From: an uncultured Clostridia bacterium
GTDB lineage: Bacteria > Bacillota > Clostridia > Oscillospirales > Acutalibacteraceae
Length of the DNA stretch: 63,326 bases
NCBI GenBank assembly: GCA_947171615.1
Contig: CAMVYG010000001.1
Coordinates: 1 to 63,326, forward strand
Direction: 5' to 3'
Positions 16,201-31,200 of this stretch are shown piece after piece; the first letter of the stretch is position 1, and each line of letters begins with the position of its first letter. The notes beneath the pieces were generated by a model, which saw only the letters and a list, made by a program, of their open reading frames with translations, had not been told where the DNA came from and searched no databases. Both the position numbers and the translations under genes were made by a program.

Positions 16201-19200
16201 CGATCGCGGAATACTCCTTACCGGTGATGGAAAGCGTTTTCTCCGCTTCCAGCCCGGCGGCGGAAACAGTGAGAACGGCGGGGCCGGTAGCAGCCGTGTC
16301 ATACACGGTCACATTGCCGTTTCTGTCTACATCTACACCGATCACATAAGGATCGATGGCCCAAACCATATTCTTTACATCTACCCTGCCGCCAAACTGA
16401 TCTTTCACCTCAGCGCTGTACTGGGCTGTGCCGGGAGCGGTAATGGCATCGCTGCCCTTTACATCCAGACGGGTAATAATGATCTCGGTGGGTACCGGCT
16501 CCTCATCGGAAACGGTGATCTCCTGGGTATCGGGAGTTGCCTCGCCGGAGCTTGCCGTAACGCTGAATTTCTCTACACCCTCGGCAATGGAGGTAACGCC
16601 GTTTTCGGCTACCGTAACGCCTTCAACCGCTTCGGACAACGCCCACTGGATCTCAGCGCCGGTGATCTTCTCGCCGTACTGGTCGAGAACCTCCGCCACC
16701 AGGTGAGGCGCTTTCCGGCTTACCGCCCTTGTGAGGATCTTCACGGTGGTGGGCTGGGGATAAGCGTGGGAGGCATATACGGAAACGTCTCCACTGGCTG
16801 TCCCCGCGCCGGCAAGAGCTGCCTCCGCAGAGATCTGATAGGTCTTGCTTTCACTGTTCTGAGGCACTGTAAGCACGCCGTTTTCGTCTGTGCCGTTCCA
16901 GGTAAGAATGAGGCCTTCTGTATCGGTGAATTCCGTACCGAACTCGCCAAAGACACGGCTGTACACCTGTACCTGCTGATCAGCCGTAGGCGAGACCGTC
17001 ACGGGGCTTTGCGCTCTGAGCACCACCTCAGACAGCTGCTCCTCTTCGATCTTATGATCGCTTGTGGTGATCTCCGCCTCGTCCTGAATGAACTCAGACA
17101 GGGCCGCGCGAACCCGGAACTGTCCGCCCCAGGCAAAGGTGCTTACCTTACCGTCGGAGGTCAGAGTAACATATTCAGGCACTTCGGAGAGCATGGTCCA
17201 GACAGGCGCGGTATGGGCAGGCTGCGCCATCTCGTTCCCGTACTGATCCAGGTACTTCACCTTCATCTGATAGTTGATGCTCATATAGGGCACAACCGTG
17301 GGATCGATCTTAATGCCAAAGCAAACACTGTCTTCTCTGGCAATATCCACTGTGGCGCTGCCGGAAACACCGGATCCGCGGTCTGCCACGGTGATCCGGA
17401 TATCCTTCGCCTCAAGGGCGGCGGAATCCACAGTGAACATACCGTTCCGGCCGGAGCCGGAGGCGGCAACGCTCGCAGGGGCGTTCTCAACACCCCATAC
17501 CAAATCCAAACCGGAGGTGATGGGGCGGCTGTACTGATCCAGCACCTCTGCGGTATATGCCACATTGGTTTTACCGCTTACCGGGATCATAACCGGACCG
17601 CTGCCGGTATTTCTGGTAACAGTGATGCCGGCGGGCACGGGAGTTTCCCCGGAAATGGTGATGGACTTCGTAACAGACTTTTCATCTGCCGTATAGGTCA
17701 CGGTGAAACCGGTCAAAGTATCATCGGTAATGGTCAGCTTACCCTGCTCATCAATGGCAACGCCGCTCTCGGGAGCTTCTATCTTCCAGCTGTCTCCCAG
17801 GGGGATATACCCTGCGATCTCCTCGTCAAACTGATCGAAGTACTGAGGAGTCAGAGTGGTATCGGCGCCGCGCCGTACAGCGGATTCCTGAATGCCGACC
17901 GAGGTAAGCTGCACACCGGCGCTGTAATCCCGGACCAGATCGAACTTCTGAGAACCGCTTACGCCGGAAGCATAGTCGCACAACCGGAGGGTGACCCCGG
18001 AGGCTTCCTTCGCCTTGGCGGGAACCTGCACAGTGACAACGCCGGCTTCATCGATCTCAAACGTTACGCCGGCAGGCGCGCCGAACAGCTCCCATTTCGC
18101 AGACGCGGGCATCTCTATCTCATCGCCGTACTGGTCATATGCCTTGGCGTCAAAGCCTGTCAGGCTAATGGCCTCAGTCGCCTGGATCAAGCCTCTGGAG
18201 GGGCCTGTCACCTTGATTTCGGAAATTCTCGGGGCTTCTCCTCTGGTGATGGTAACTTCCTTCTCAAAGGTTCTCTCCTTGCCGGTAGCATCCGTAAAGG
18301 TCACGGTGGCGGGGAATTTGATTATCTGCGTTTCCGCAGGGATCTCACCCAGCGTTCTGGTGCTTTCATCATAGGTCAGAGCCGCTTTCTGCTCTTCGGT
18401 AAGCTCCGGCAGAGTGGTCAGGTTTTCCAGATCCACCGCAATGGCATAGTTCTCCGGAAGCTCCATTTCCTCGCCGTACTGATCCAGGCCAACGGCGCTG
18501 AGCACTACAGAGGTTTTGTCCGGAGCGATCTGAACGGGTCTGACCGCCACATCCGTCAGCTTGCTTTCCTGACGGAGAATGGAGAAGGACGCAGTACCGC
18601 TTACCTTGGTTCCACTCTCCTGTGCGGTCACAGTAACGACCGGCGCCGCCTTGGCGGTTCTGGGTACTGTTACCGTAAGCTTTCCGGTGGTGCTGTCCAC
18701 TGTACAGGTCACATCGCTGGAAGCACCGTCCAAACTCCACAGGAAGCTGGGAGAATCAATATTCTTGCTTTCAGCCTGGAAGGTCAGCTTGACGGGAGTA
18801 TTCCCGGTAGGCACAGTGACAGGGCCGTCCACCTCACCGGGCTTCAGCACTCTGGTCACAGTCACTACAGGCGTGAGATCCGGCTGAGCCTGCTCTCTGT
18901 CAAAGGTCTTGCTGTCTTCAAAACGTCCGTCACTGGTGACCGCCTTTACGGTAACTTCCAAAGCATCCTGGAAGGTCAGCAGGCCGCTGCTGGAAACCAT
19001 GGGATCCACAGGGGCGGAAGCGGCATCGTCCATTGTTTTTCCAGTAATCTGGAACAGGGGAATAATGCCGTCGGGCTTATCCATCTTTGCGCCGTACTGG
19101 TCAATATAATTTACGACCAACTGAATGACGCCGTTATCGGTATCTCCGGCCTCCAGGGTGATCCCTGCAAGCTCGGAAGCCTTACGCACCAGATTTACTT

Positions 19201-22200
19201 CCACATCATCGGACAGGCTCTTATAGGAAGCCGTCACCTTTACCCCGTTCTTGGGAGCTGCATTGTTGGAGACCGTCAGGATACCAACGGTGGCATCCTC
19301 CTCGGAGGCCGTCATGCCGGCGCCGTTCACGGCGGGGACTGTCTTCCAGGTTACGGGGCTTTCCGCAGCGGGCGTTACCACGTTGCCGTGGGCGTCCAAA
19401 AGCTGAGCGCCAAAGCCGTAACGATCCTGGCCGGAAACGGGAATATAGATGGCTCCACTGCCCTTCAGGCGGGTCACATTGAGTTCCACCGCCTCCTCGG
19501 GCAAGAGATAGCTGGAATCACGGGCCAGATTTGCCGTGGCGCTCTGGCCGCCGGCAGCCACCTTCACTGTTACGCTGTCCACATCGGTGGGCACCCAAAG
19601 CACGCCGTTTCGGGCGTCGGACTCAGTCCGGAACGCGGCCTCGCGGGGCGTATCCACTCCCTCGGGAGGCGTGCCCTGCTGGGCGTCAATGCTCCACAGG
19701 GCGTCTGCCGGAGCGGGCATCGGCTCACCGTTCTGATCCAGGTACTTCACGCCCAGAGTCATGGAGAGATCTCCATTCTCCTTGGCAGGCAAAGCCTTGG
19801 ACGTGATCTCGATCCTGCTGAGCACCGGGGTCTCCTGACGCAGTGTGACCTGCTTCTTGCCGGTAATGGGACTGCTGCCTGTACCGGTAGCCAGCGTGAC
19901 CTGGACCACATCCTCTGTGGACGGGGTCTTAGCGGCATAAGTCACCTGCACGCCGTTTTTGCCGTTAGTAGTGATCGAGCCTACCTCTGTCTTCCAGCTG
20001 TAGGTACCGGCGGCAAAGGCTAATTTTCCGCCGTACTGATCCCGCACGATGCTGGTGAAGTTGGCGATTGTATCCTTTGTGCTGCTCAACTGTACCTCAT
20101 CCGGACCTGTCACAGACAGGTAGGAGGCCTTGGCGGGCTCATCACCTACCAGAATGGTCTTGGAAGCATGATAAGATGTGTCGTTCATCTCGGCATCTAC
20201 GCTCACCGTGATCTTCGCCGCATCGCCGGAGGACAGCATGCTGTCGTTATCACCGCCGTTTGCAAAGCTGGGCTTTACCGCATCCTCCGCAGCGGAGCGC
20301 AGTTCAAAGCTGTCCACATTCCACTGGGAGATCACAGAGCTGCCGCTTACATCCATCTCCATACCATACTGGTCTTTCCAGACAAGCTCCAGCTCTGTGG
20401 TGGACTGCGGCGCAACCATGTCGTTCCGGATCTCCACCGTATTGACAACAGAGCTTTCCTTTGTCAGTGTCAGAGATGCGGTACCGGACTTGGCGCTCTT
20501 GGGCTCGGTGGCCATGACGGTGACCGTTCCGGCAGCGGCGCTGCTCTGTACTGTAACAGAGCTTTGCGTCTGCTGTGTCTTCTGGATCTCCACACCAGTG
20601 GGCATATTTTCGATCTGCCAGTCACAGCCGCGATCCAGAATGATATTGCTGTATTCGTCCAGAATTCTGGCGCCGTAAATCAGGGTGGGAGGCGTTTCCG
20701 ACTGCTTGGGCACCGCTACGGTGGAAGAGCCGTAAATCTGATATACCTCTACCCGGTCTACCTTCTGCTCCAGATCGTCTATGACGGGAATTGCCTTTTC
20801 AGCAGAATCCACACCATCTGCCGTTACCATAACGGTCACTTCCGTGGCCGTCGGGCCGGGATAGAGAATTCCGTCGGCAGTGAGATAAGCGCCCGCACCT
20901 TCCGGCTTCTGGCCGGTAAGCGTCCAGCGCACATTGGCCGGAGTCGCCGCGGCATTGCCGAACTGATCCAAATATTTTGCGGTAAGCTGTACGGCTTTTC
21001 TCGGCACCTTGGCGCTGAGAACCTCTGCGTAAGCCAGTCTGGGCTCTTCCTCAACGAAGTCTACCGCAGCTGTACCGGACTTTGCGGTACCGATCCTGAC
21101 AGTACCCTCGATGCCTACCTGATTCTGGGGCTTCGCACCCTCTGCGGCAACGATGGCTCCTACCTTCGTGTCAGGTATGGAATAATTGTCAGGCGCCTTG
21201 CCAGTAAGCTTCCAGGTAACAGAATCACTCTCTCCGGGCAGCATCACATTGCCATACTGATCATATGCCGTGTAGCCGAACTCGGCGGTAGTGTCCCCCG
21301 TGTTGTTCAACGTGACGGAACCGTCTCCCAGATGGAAGACCTTTACATCAGTAAGCACATTTTTATAGTTGGGATCATCCTCGTGAACCACAGCCAGAGT
21401 CTTCGTATCCTGACAGGCAGAGCCGTAGCTTACCTGCACGTCAATAGAGTCAGCCTCATAGCCGGCTGTCAGATCCAGCCGACCATCACTGAAGAGCACT
21501 GCTTTGTCCGGGGTTCCCACCAAGGACCATACCGCCGTGGCAGGGGCTGCCACAGGCTGGCCGTACTGATCCTTGTATTGTGCCGCCAGCTGGGTCACAG
21601 CCTTATCCTGTGCCTGCTGGGTGGTGATCTGGACGCTGATCGCATAGCTTTCTCCGCGAACCAGATTCAGCACTGCTTCGCCGTACTTGCCGGTGGAGAT
21701 ATCCATAGCGGTAACACGGATTCCATCGGCAGGCTCCGCGTTTGCGCCCACTGTAACAACACCTGTATTCCGATCAATGGAAACGCCGCTGGGCGCGCCG
21801 GTAAGGCTCCAGGTCAAAGCGGGCTTGATCTCCTGTCCGAACTGATCCAGTACCGTTGCCTTATAGGTCACGGTTACGGGAGCGCTGGGCAGGATCTCTA
21901 CATTGCCGCTTCCGGAAACTCTGGTAACAGTAATACTTTCACTGCGGCTGTTCTCTTCCTGCTCGCTGGTAATGCGGGCAGCCGCCTCCAGGGTATTCCC
22001 GCCCATAGCGGCCTGTGCCTTTACATCGGCATACTCGCAGCCGTTCATGGTAAGGTCGGTCTCATCGCCTGCCGGCGTGAGAACAGGAGTGCTTCCGTTT
22101 GCATCAAAATCACCCAAAGACCAGGTGACGCCGGTCACCTCTGCGGGCTTGGGCATTTCCTTGCCGTACTGGTCGAAATAGACCGTATGCAGCCGTCCCT

Positions 22201-25200
22201 GACCATTCTTCACTGCCTGGGGCGCGATGCCCAGCGTGGTAAGGATTGAAGGCGCTGCCTCAACTTTTATCTTGGTCTTGCCGGTTATGCTGGTTTCCGC
22301 CTGAGTCAGCGTTACGATAACCTCGGAACCGGACTCCGCGCCGGATTCCACAGACAGCACCGCAGTTCCGTCCTTATCCGGGTTTTCTTCCAGGGTGATC
22401 CCCTTGCCGGCGCCGGAAAGGCTCCAGTAAGTGTTCTGGTAAGGCGCTGTCACAACCTCGCCGTACTGATCCAGCACGGTAGCCGTGATCTTGGAAACAG
22501 CCGGTTGTTCACCCTTCGCGGGTATGATCAGCTGATTGGAGTCCGCACTCAGAGCAATGCTCGCAATGCGGGGCAGATCGCCCTTTGTCAGGGTCTTGCG
22601 CACGGTGGTGCCGCCGATCACGACCTCCACTGTAACACTGGTGGTATTTTCGCGATCATAATGGAGCACATCACCTGCTACATATACCTGACTGGCGCTG
22701 CCGCCTTCCCAGGTGATCACGCTGTAAATCGGTGTGCCGAGACCGGACATGGGATTTCCATACTGGTCTATGGCAACAGCGGACAACGTAATGGAACTCT
22801 TGGTGGGATTCAACGCCGAGGGTGAAAGGATAATATCCTTCAGCTTCGGCATATTGGTAATGACCATCAGGTCGGCGCTGCCCGACTTCCGGGTATTCCG
22901 ATCAGCGGCCACCACCTTATAGGTGTCGGGAGCTTCCTCTGCTCCTACGGTAACAACGCCGTTCTGGTTGATCGCACTGTCTCTGGGACTGCCTTCCAGG
23001 CTCCACACCTCATCCATGGGATAAAGGCTGCCATACTGATCATAGCCCTCTGCCTTATAGGAGGCAACGGCGGGTCCGATCACTGCGGCGGCTCCGCCTA
23101 TCTGATCCACCTTAACGGTAGTCAGTTCAGGCTCGCCCTCTTCCACAATCGTAAGCCAACCGGTTCCGGTAGCGCCTTCTGCCGTGATGCTGACCTGGAT
23201 CTTAGCCTTATCGTCTTTCAGATCCTCAGGAGAAATAGGCTCTATGGTAAGCAAACCGGTGTTTTCGTCCAGGGAGATTAGTTCGCCCAAAACAACCTGC
23301 TTGCCTTCTTCGTTTGTCACCATGATGTTGCTGGTGTAGATATTTTTCCAGACGGGAGTTCCCAGGTAGACCATTTCCTGACCATACTGGTCATAGTACA
23401 GGGCGGTCAACTGGGTGGCGGTGCCCGGGCGTACCTTCTCCTGAAGCAGGCCGGTGGAGGTGAGCACGCTTTCTTCCTTGCTGGTGGCAAAGGAAGCTTC
23501 GCCATATACGCTGCCGATCGCCGCCCGCACCTTGATCACGTTCTGCACGGGAGCCTTGGGCGTGATGGTGACAAGGCCTGCGTTATCCACTGTAATGCTG
23601 GTCTTATCGAGAATATCTTCAATGGACCAATCACATTGCTGTCCGCTCATTTCCTGACCGTACTGGTCATAGACGGAAGCCTGGAACTGTACGGTGGCAG
23701 TTCCCTGCTGCAGCGTGGGAATGGACATCACAGCGCTGCCGGAAACCCGCTTTACGGAAATTTCAGCCGGAACAGGCTCACCCAGATCCTTCACAGACAG
23801 GGTCTTGGAAATCTTCAGACCGGATTCCCGATCTTCTACTGTTACCTCTACATCCTTCAACTGCTTATCATAAGTAAGCTGATCACTGCTCACAGCGGCA
23901 TGGTCGCCTGCGGGCGTTATCTTGCCGAGAGTCCACAGGAAGGTTCTGCCCTCCATTTCAGAGCCGTACTGATCCTGCGCGATCGCCTTCAGCGTTACAG
24001 TATTGTTTTCACCGGTAACAACGGGCAGGGAAGAATTCTTAATGGCAATGGATGTGATCTTTCTCGCTTCTCTGCGCACAGTGAGCAGATCGTAAGAGGA
24101 AACGCCGTTTTCTCTGGCAGTGGCCGTTACCTTGATACCGGTCACGCTCTCCGCGCCCGGCTCTACCGTTACAACGCCCCGGCCCTTTCCGTTCTCACCC
24201 TGATCGGGCGCAACGGATACACCTGCACCGGCGCCGTTTAAGGTCCACACGACCTCATCGGCCTCAGGGGTCCAGGAAGTACCGTATTGGTCATAGAAGG
24301 TAGCGGAGAACACCGCCTCCTTGCTGATGGCCAAAGTGCCTATGGCGGGTACAATAATATCTCCTGTACCGTCGATCCGCTTTACCTCCACCCTGGCTAC
24401 ATAGGGATCCAGGCCCACCGGCAGCGTCTTCTTCGGTGAAATCTTGCCGGTACCGGCATCCTTCACCAACACCGTCACAGAGGTGGTTTCGGAGGAAAGG
24501 TTCAACTGGCCTGTAGTTTCGCCAATAGTCGCGCCCTCCGGCACGGAAGAATCCAGCGTCCATCTGGGAGATGCCGCCTCATAGTTCATTTCCGTACCGT
24601 ACTGATCCAAATATTTCGCGGTCAGCGTGGGCTTCAGGTCTCCGGCGGGGATCGCATCCTCGCGAACTTCCAGACTGGTGAATTCAGAAGGACGGCGCTT
24701 TGTCACAAATTTCGCCGTTCCGAACGCACCGGATTTCGTTTCGGTGGCTGTCACCTCAATGGTGACGGCATCTGCCGCGGCGCTGGTCACAGTGACAACG
24801 CCGGTATTCTCATCCATGGTAACGCCCGGGTGGCTGCCGTTAAGCTTCCAGGAAATCTCGGGCGTTCCCTCTACGGGATACTCGTCGCCGTACTGATCCA
24901 GATACTTCTTCACCACATAGCTGAACTGATTGTCCGCCTTACCGGGCTCCGGTACGGCTACAACCTGATCAGCCGGCTGTTTCTCCAGCACCAGAGTGGT
25001 GAGATACCGCTCCGTAGTATCTCCAAAGGTCATGGTGGAGATGGGAGAAGTCTTTTCACCGTCTGTTACATGTACGGACAGGGACTTTGCGCCCTTATAA
25101 GTGAACTTCGCCGGATTTTCGGTTTTGTTCGCCATCTCTATGGAGCTGTCGGGCGTTACTGAGTACAGGGTCCACAGGCAATTTGCCGGAGTCTCCTGCT

Positions 25201-28200
25201 CAAAGAGATCGCCATACTGGTCACGGTATACAGCAGTAAGCTGACCGTCCTGAGGCGGCAGAACAGCGCCATCCTCTTTCACGGTAAGATACCACTTCTT
25301 CGGATCGGAACGATATGTGTCAAAGAAGAGAGTACCTTTGGTATTGCCCTCTGCGGAAACCTCAATTTCAATATCGGTCTCCTGAGGCGCCCCGGAGGTT
25401 ACCGTGACGATCCCATGGTTTTTATCCGCCGCATCGCCCACAACGGTCACGCCGTCGATAGGTGTTTTCACCTGCCAGCTGAAATCGCCGGTATAGGCGG
25501 TGTACTCGTTTCCGTACTGATCCACAGGAGTTACCGTCAGGTTCAGCTTTTCCTCGCCGTCCCTGATCTCCGTAACACCGGATGACTTATCCTCAACCTT
25601 AGCGGGTACGTCTATATAGTTCTTATCCGCCGTTACTCTCAAAGCCGCCAGTCTGGGCGGTAAGCCCACCTTCAGCCTGGTAACCTCAGAGCTCTTGATA
25701 TCGTATCCGGTATCATAATCTCTTACCGTTACCTGAACATCCACAGTCTCCAGCGTATCGATCAGGGGAGTCAGCAGACCGTCGGTAGAAAGGGTCACCG
25801 TAGGAGCCTCTGCTGTACCCTGAGGATTGGAGTCCAGCTTCTCCCAATACAGAATGCCGGGATCTTCCATCACGGTACCGTACTGGTCGTAGCAAATGGC
25901 TCTCAGCTGCGTGGTCACATCCGCGCCGGGCGCAAACTCAAACTGTATCGGCGCGATCTGGATCCTATCCAGTACCGACTTGCCGTGTACCGTGTTGAAG
26001 GTAGTGCTGCCGTTGACGCCGCTCTGATGCATAGCCACCACGCGGATCCCGTTCTTGGCAGGAGCTTCTTTTGTGACCAAAACCGTTCCAACAGCGGGAT
26101 CAATGGTGATGCCGTCATAATTATCCGGCAGCAGCCATTTCACCGCTTCGTTCTTCATGATCGTGCCGAACTGATCCAGCACAGTAGCTGCAAAGGAGGC
26201 GCTGGATCTGCCGCTTCCGGCAGGTACCATAATGTTGCCCTCTCCATCGGTACGGCGTACCGTAATGGAGTCCACCTTCGCGGCTATATCGGTAACCTTT
26301 ACCTTCTTCGTATCGGAAATGCCGGGCTTACCACTGTCCAGCGTAACAGTTGCCGTGCCGTCCATTTTGAGCAGGCCGGTCTTCGCGTCAATGCTGGCGG
26401 CAGCGCCGCTTTCCAGGGCCACAGACCAGGCCGCTTCCTTGGGAGCAGCCATTTCCTTGCCGTACTGGTCGATATACCGGGCATTTAAGAGTACGCCGGT
26501 GGTAGCCGCCTCTTTCGGCAGCAGATAATAGTCGTCCTCTTTCTGGGTGAGCAGGATCTCAACCTGCTTCAATTCACTCTCTTCCCGCAAAGCCTTAAAG
26601 GAAGCGGTACCGGGCCGGGCAACGCCATCCTTGCTGGAGGCCTTTACAGTCACGGTTCCGCCTGCGGTCAGGGAGTTTACAGCTACCTTGCCGCTGTCCT
26701 GGCCAACAGATACTCCGTCAGCCGGCGGGTCAATGGTAAAGATGATATTTTCAGTCTTATCCCACTTCCGGCCGTACTGGTCCAGCGGCTGAGCTTTCGC
26801 GTAAATCGCGGCGTCAGGCTCACCCTGCTTCGGTACAGCCTGCTCCGTCACCTCGTTGCCCGCTTCATCTTCCAGAGTAACGGCGATTTTACTGAACTTC
26901 GCCTCAGCACCCACTGTCAGGGTAACGATATCCTCAAAGGTACGGGCATTCCCGATATCATCCTTCTGCTCTGGATCGGTCACCACAGCCTTTACCGTAA
27001 TGGAGGTGGCTCCGTTGCGGGCCAGCAGACCGCTGCTCCTGTCAATGGAGGGGTTCGCCCCGGCAGGCTCTGTTTTGCTCTGGTCGATAGACCATTCCAC
27101 CGTAGCCTGTTCGGGCTTTTCGATCTGCTTATTCTCCAGATTATAATAGGCAAGCTGCATGGGCATTGCGCCGTCGTCAGGCGGCATCTGCCGGCTGGTG
27201 ATCTTTACATGATCCAACAGGAGATCGGCAGAATCCGGCCTATCCAGCTTCAGCCAGAAGGTATCGTCATAAAGGCCGGTATTTCTTCCAACAGCCTTTA
27301 CCTGCACCATTTCGGGCCTGGCCTGGGCGGTAACTATCACCATGCCGGTTTCGTAATTGATGCTTACCGTACTGTCGGAGATATTCTCCAGGCTCCAGTA
27401 ATACTGCTCTGTACCAAACACGGGATCCGTGTACAGTCTGTTATACTGGTCGTACAGCTTGGCGGTCATCGCCTCATAGAAGGGGTTGACATCCGGGATC
27501 TGAATGGCGTTTACCTTGCCGTTTAAGCGGGATACCTTGATATGATCCGCTCTGGCGGCATCGCCGGCAACCAGATTGGCGTCATCCGTCAGTTCGATCT
27601 CTTTTCCTTCATGATTTGTGTACACTACCTTTACGGTAACATCAACAGGACTGTTATCCGGACCGAAATGGAACAGTCCCTTATCGTCTACATGTCCTGC
27701 GGGCACACTGCTCCAGGTAAACTTCGCGCCAGCGGGCTCGGCAATGATATTCCCGTACTGGTCGTAATAGGTCAGGGTCAACTGGCCGTCCTGGGTATCG
27801 GCCGGGAAACCGATCTCATTGATCTCAACTTTAGCGGCATAAGATTTCTCATATACCGTTTCCGCCACCAGGCTGCCGATTACTGTTCCCTCTACGGGAT
27901 TGCCGTCGTTATCATAGCGCGTGGTGGGGGTGGTGGCCTCAATCGTGATAAAGGTACCCTCTACCGCACCCTTGGGAACAGTCAGGATCGCATGATCCTT
28001 CTTTTCCTGTCTTTCAATGGTCAAATCTGTAATATAGTTGCTGTGAGCTTCCCATACCGGCTCACCCACATCGTTCCAGGGGCGTCCGTACTGATCAAAG
28101 CCATAGCAAATATATTCTTTTTCCGTCTTTTCCTTCTCATGGTCTATCAGGATCCCCTTATCGCCCCAGACCTCGATCTGCTCGGCGCCTGTGATCTTCA

Positions 28201-31200
28201 TGGTATCCAGATAGGCTCTTTGACCCAGGGTAAGAGTCTGATCCGGCGAAACAATACCGTCCACCTCTACCTTGACAACTACCTTTTCGGAGCGATTCAT
28301 GGTGAGCTTACCGTCAGAGGTAAGCACCGCGTCCTCGCCCTTGTCAACCAACGTCCAGACAGGAGGATTCTGAGGCAGATAATCGAATACGGTGTTATAC
28401 TGATCCACCACCTCATAGCTCAGCTGGAAGTTCTCCTCCGGCGGGACCTGCCGGTCCTTTACCCTGACGCTCTTCAGCACAGAGGGCTTCCGAACCAGGG
28501 TAACAACGTCGGACTTCGCCAGACCGGACTCTCTTTCTGTTGCCGTGATCGTTACTTCCTGATAGTTTCCGGGAGCCTTGCTGGTAATTACAAACGCGGC
28601 GGTATTGCCCGCTGTATTCAGCGTAACGCCTTCCAGATTGGCCGGGCTCATCTGCCAGATAATATTGCTGGAATCCAGTTCTTCGTCAAACTGATTCACC
28701 ACCGTGGTGGTATAGGACACCAGCGTGGTCTGATCCTGGCCGTTTACAGGCTCGGGAACCAGAACCGGGTCGCCGCCGACACGATTCAGCTCAATCTTAT
28801 AGGGCTTTTCATCATCACCGAAGGTGATCCGGTGATTCTGTTCGGAAAGGTGAATGCCGTCCGTATCGTCGTCATAAGCTACGTCGATATAGACCTCTTC
28901 TTCCGTACCATCCAGGGTCAGCGCGCCTCGGGAGGGATCGGCGATCACAACGGAGCCCTCCGGCGTAACTCTTTCCTTGCCGTCTCCGTCCTCGGAAATA
29001 TTCCAATGATACGTTCCAACGCCGATGGCCGGAGAGGGCATCCGATCTCCATACTGGTCATAGAAGAGAGGCGTAAGCTCCAGACCGGGATGAACGATCT
29101 GGCGCAGGTACTTTTCACGCACACTGATGCCGGAAAGCTTACTGTCCTTATGGCGGACAGACAGCTCTATGGACGCATAGAGATCTCTGACCTCGTTTTT
29201 ACCGTCTTCATGCACCTTATCCACAATGGACAGCTGCACGCCCACGTTGATGTGATCCTTTTTGGGAGCGCCGGTCTCAACCTGTATGGTCGCGGTACGC
29301 TGGTCTTCTCCGGCAGCGGTTTTCAGCGACACAGTCTGTTCGTTGTTATCGCTATAGCTCCAGATAAAGTCCTTTTTATACGTTTCCGCCCAGGGATTGC
29401 CTGCGCCGTCCAGCTTCCGTCCGTACTGGTCATACGCTTCTACGGTTACCCATGCCGATTTGGCCGCGGAACCGTGCTTTGCTTCCGGCACTGTTACGGA
29501 AATTCCGTTTTCTGTAACGGCCACATCAGGATCAATGCCTGTGTCAGGCACGATCTCCAGACGAACCGCTTTTGCTTCGCCACCCAAACGAATGGCAGCG
29601 GGCTTGGACTCCCGGAACGCTTCGTCTCCAGCTCCCGCAGGCTTGGCCCATACGCGCACCAAGACCGTATCGCCTACCTGCATGGCGGGCTTTCCCTCCG
29701 CCGGAACCTTCGTCCAGGAAAGCCAGCCGCTGTTTTCAACCAGAATGGGAGGATTCTCCTTGACAGAGTCCGGATAATCCAACAGTTCCCACCGGAAGTC
29801 ATAGCCGTTGTTCAGGGTAACAGAATCTCCAAGGACCTGCCCGTGCTCGTCAATGGCAGACGCCTTCAGACGGAATGTGCCATCGTCAAAGGGCACAGCC
29901 AGGGTATCCACACGCACGCCTGCAAAGGCGTTATCGCTTTCATAATCAGTAACAAACCAGGCGGTACCGGACACAATGCCCGTATTGCTGCTGGCCTTTA
30001 CCGTTACGGTTCTATTCTTGGGGGCAGAGCTGGAAATCAATACTCTACCGCCCTGGTTCACGGAAATACCGGAAATAGTGGGGTCAAGCTCCCAAATGAA
30101 GGGAGCACCCAGTTCCATTTCAAAGCCATACTGGTCGTAGGCCTTGGCAACAAACTGTTTGGCCTCATACTGCTCCTTGCCGCCCTGATAAGAGGGAACC
30201 TCCACGGTAAAGCCGTCCTTCAGTCCGGTGGCTTCCTCCACCTTGATGCTGGACAGGCTCTGCGCCTGGCCTACCTGGAAGGTCTTGACAGGAGAAGCGA
30301 TCACTTTTTTGTTGGAAACGGTAGCTACCTGCACAGTAAATTCAACGGTGGTATCCTTCACTGTCACCTTACCATCCGAAGTAAGCTTCACTGTTCCCGC
30401 AGGCACGGCATTTTCCAGGTTCCACTGGCAAACACCGCCATAAACCATTTCCTGATCATACTGGTCATAGAACTTCGCCGTCAGCTGCAGATCCTTCGCA
30501 TCAGAGGGGATCTTGGCGGGGTCCGTGCCCTCCGGCTGGATAACGATATTCTTGAGCGCAGGCATCTCTCTGACAACAGTTACGTTTTTGGCGTCAGAAA
30601 GCGTCTTCCCGCCGGTATTGTGGGTCGCTGTGATCTCCATCTGGAGAGGCAGCTTTGCAAGAGCGGCGGCTTCGTCCGTTACGGTCAGCTTACCGGTGGC
30701 GGTATCAAAGGAAATGCCGCAGTCTGCCGGCAGGCCGGTCACGGTATAATTCACCGCAATGCCGGTCTTCTCATCACCTGCCGCCGTATACGCCTTTACA
30801 GGATAGTCCGCTGTCTTTGCGGGGTCTCCGGGCAGAGGAGCATACACGGTCTCAAGACCGCTCATTCCAACAGATACAAGGGCATCGCTGCTTTCATCAC
30901 CCACTGTAATTTTGGCGGTGGGTGATGTCACACCCTTGGCTGTGACATAGACAACCGCATAACCGTCCCTGTCGTCAATATACAGCTGGTCGCCCTTCAG
31001 TGTGGTCTTATCACTGGAGCTTTCCGCCATGACCCAGATAGAAGCCCCTTTGTAATCGATGGCTTCGCCGTACTGGTCTTTATACTCTGCCAGCAGCGTA
31101 CCGGTTCTGGTATCCGCAGGCACTTTTTCAGTAAGAACATTGATAAAGCTGAGCTTTCTGTCCGCTTTGCGCAAAGTCAGATAGGCAACACCGCGCACGT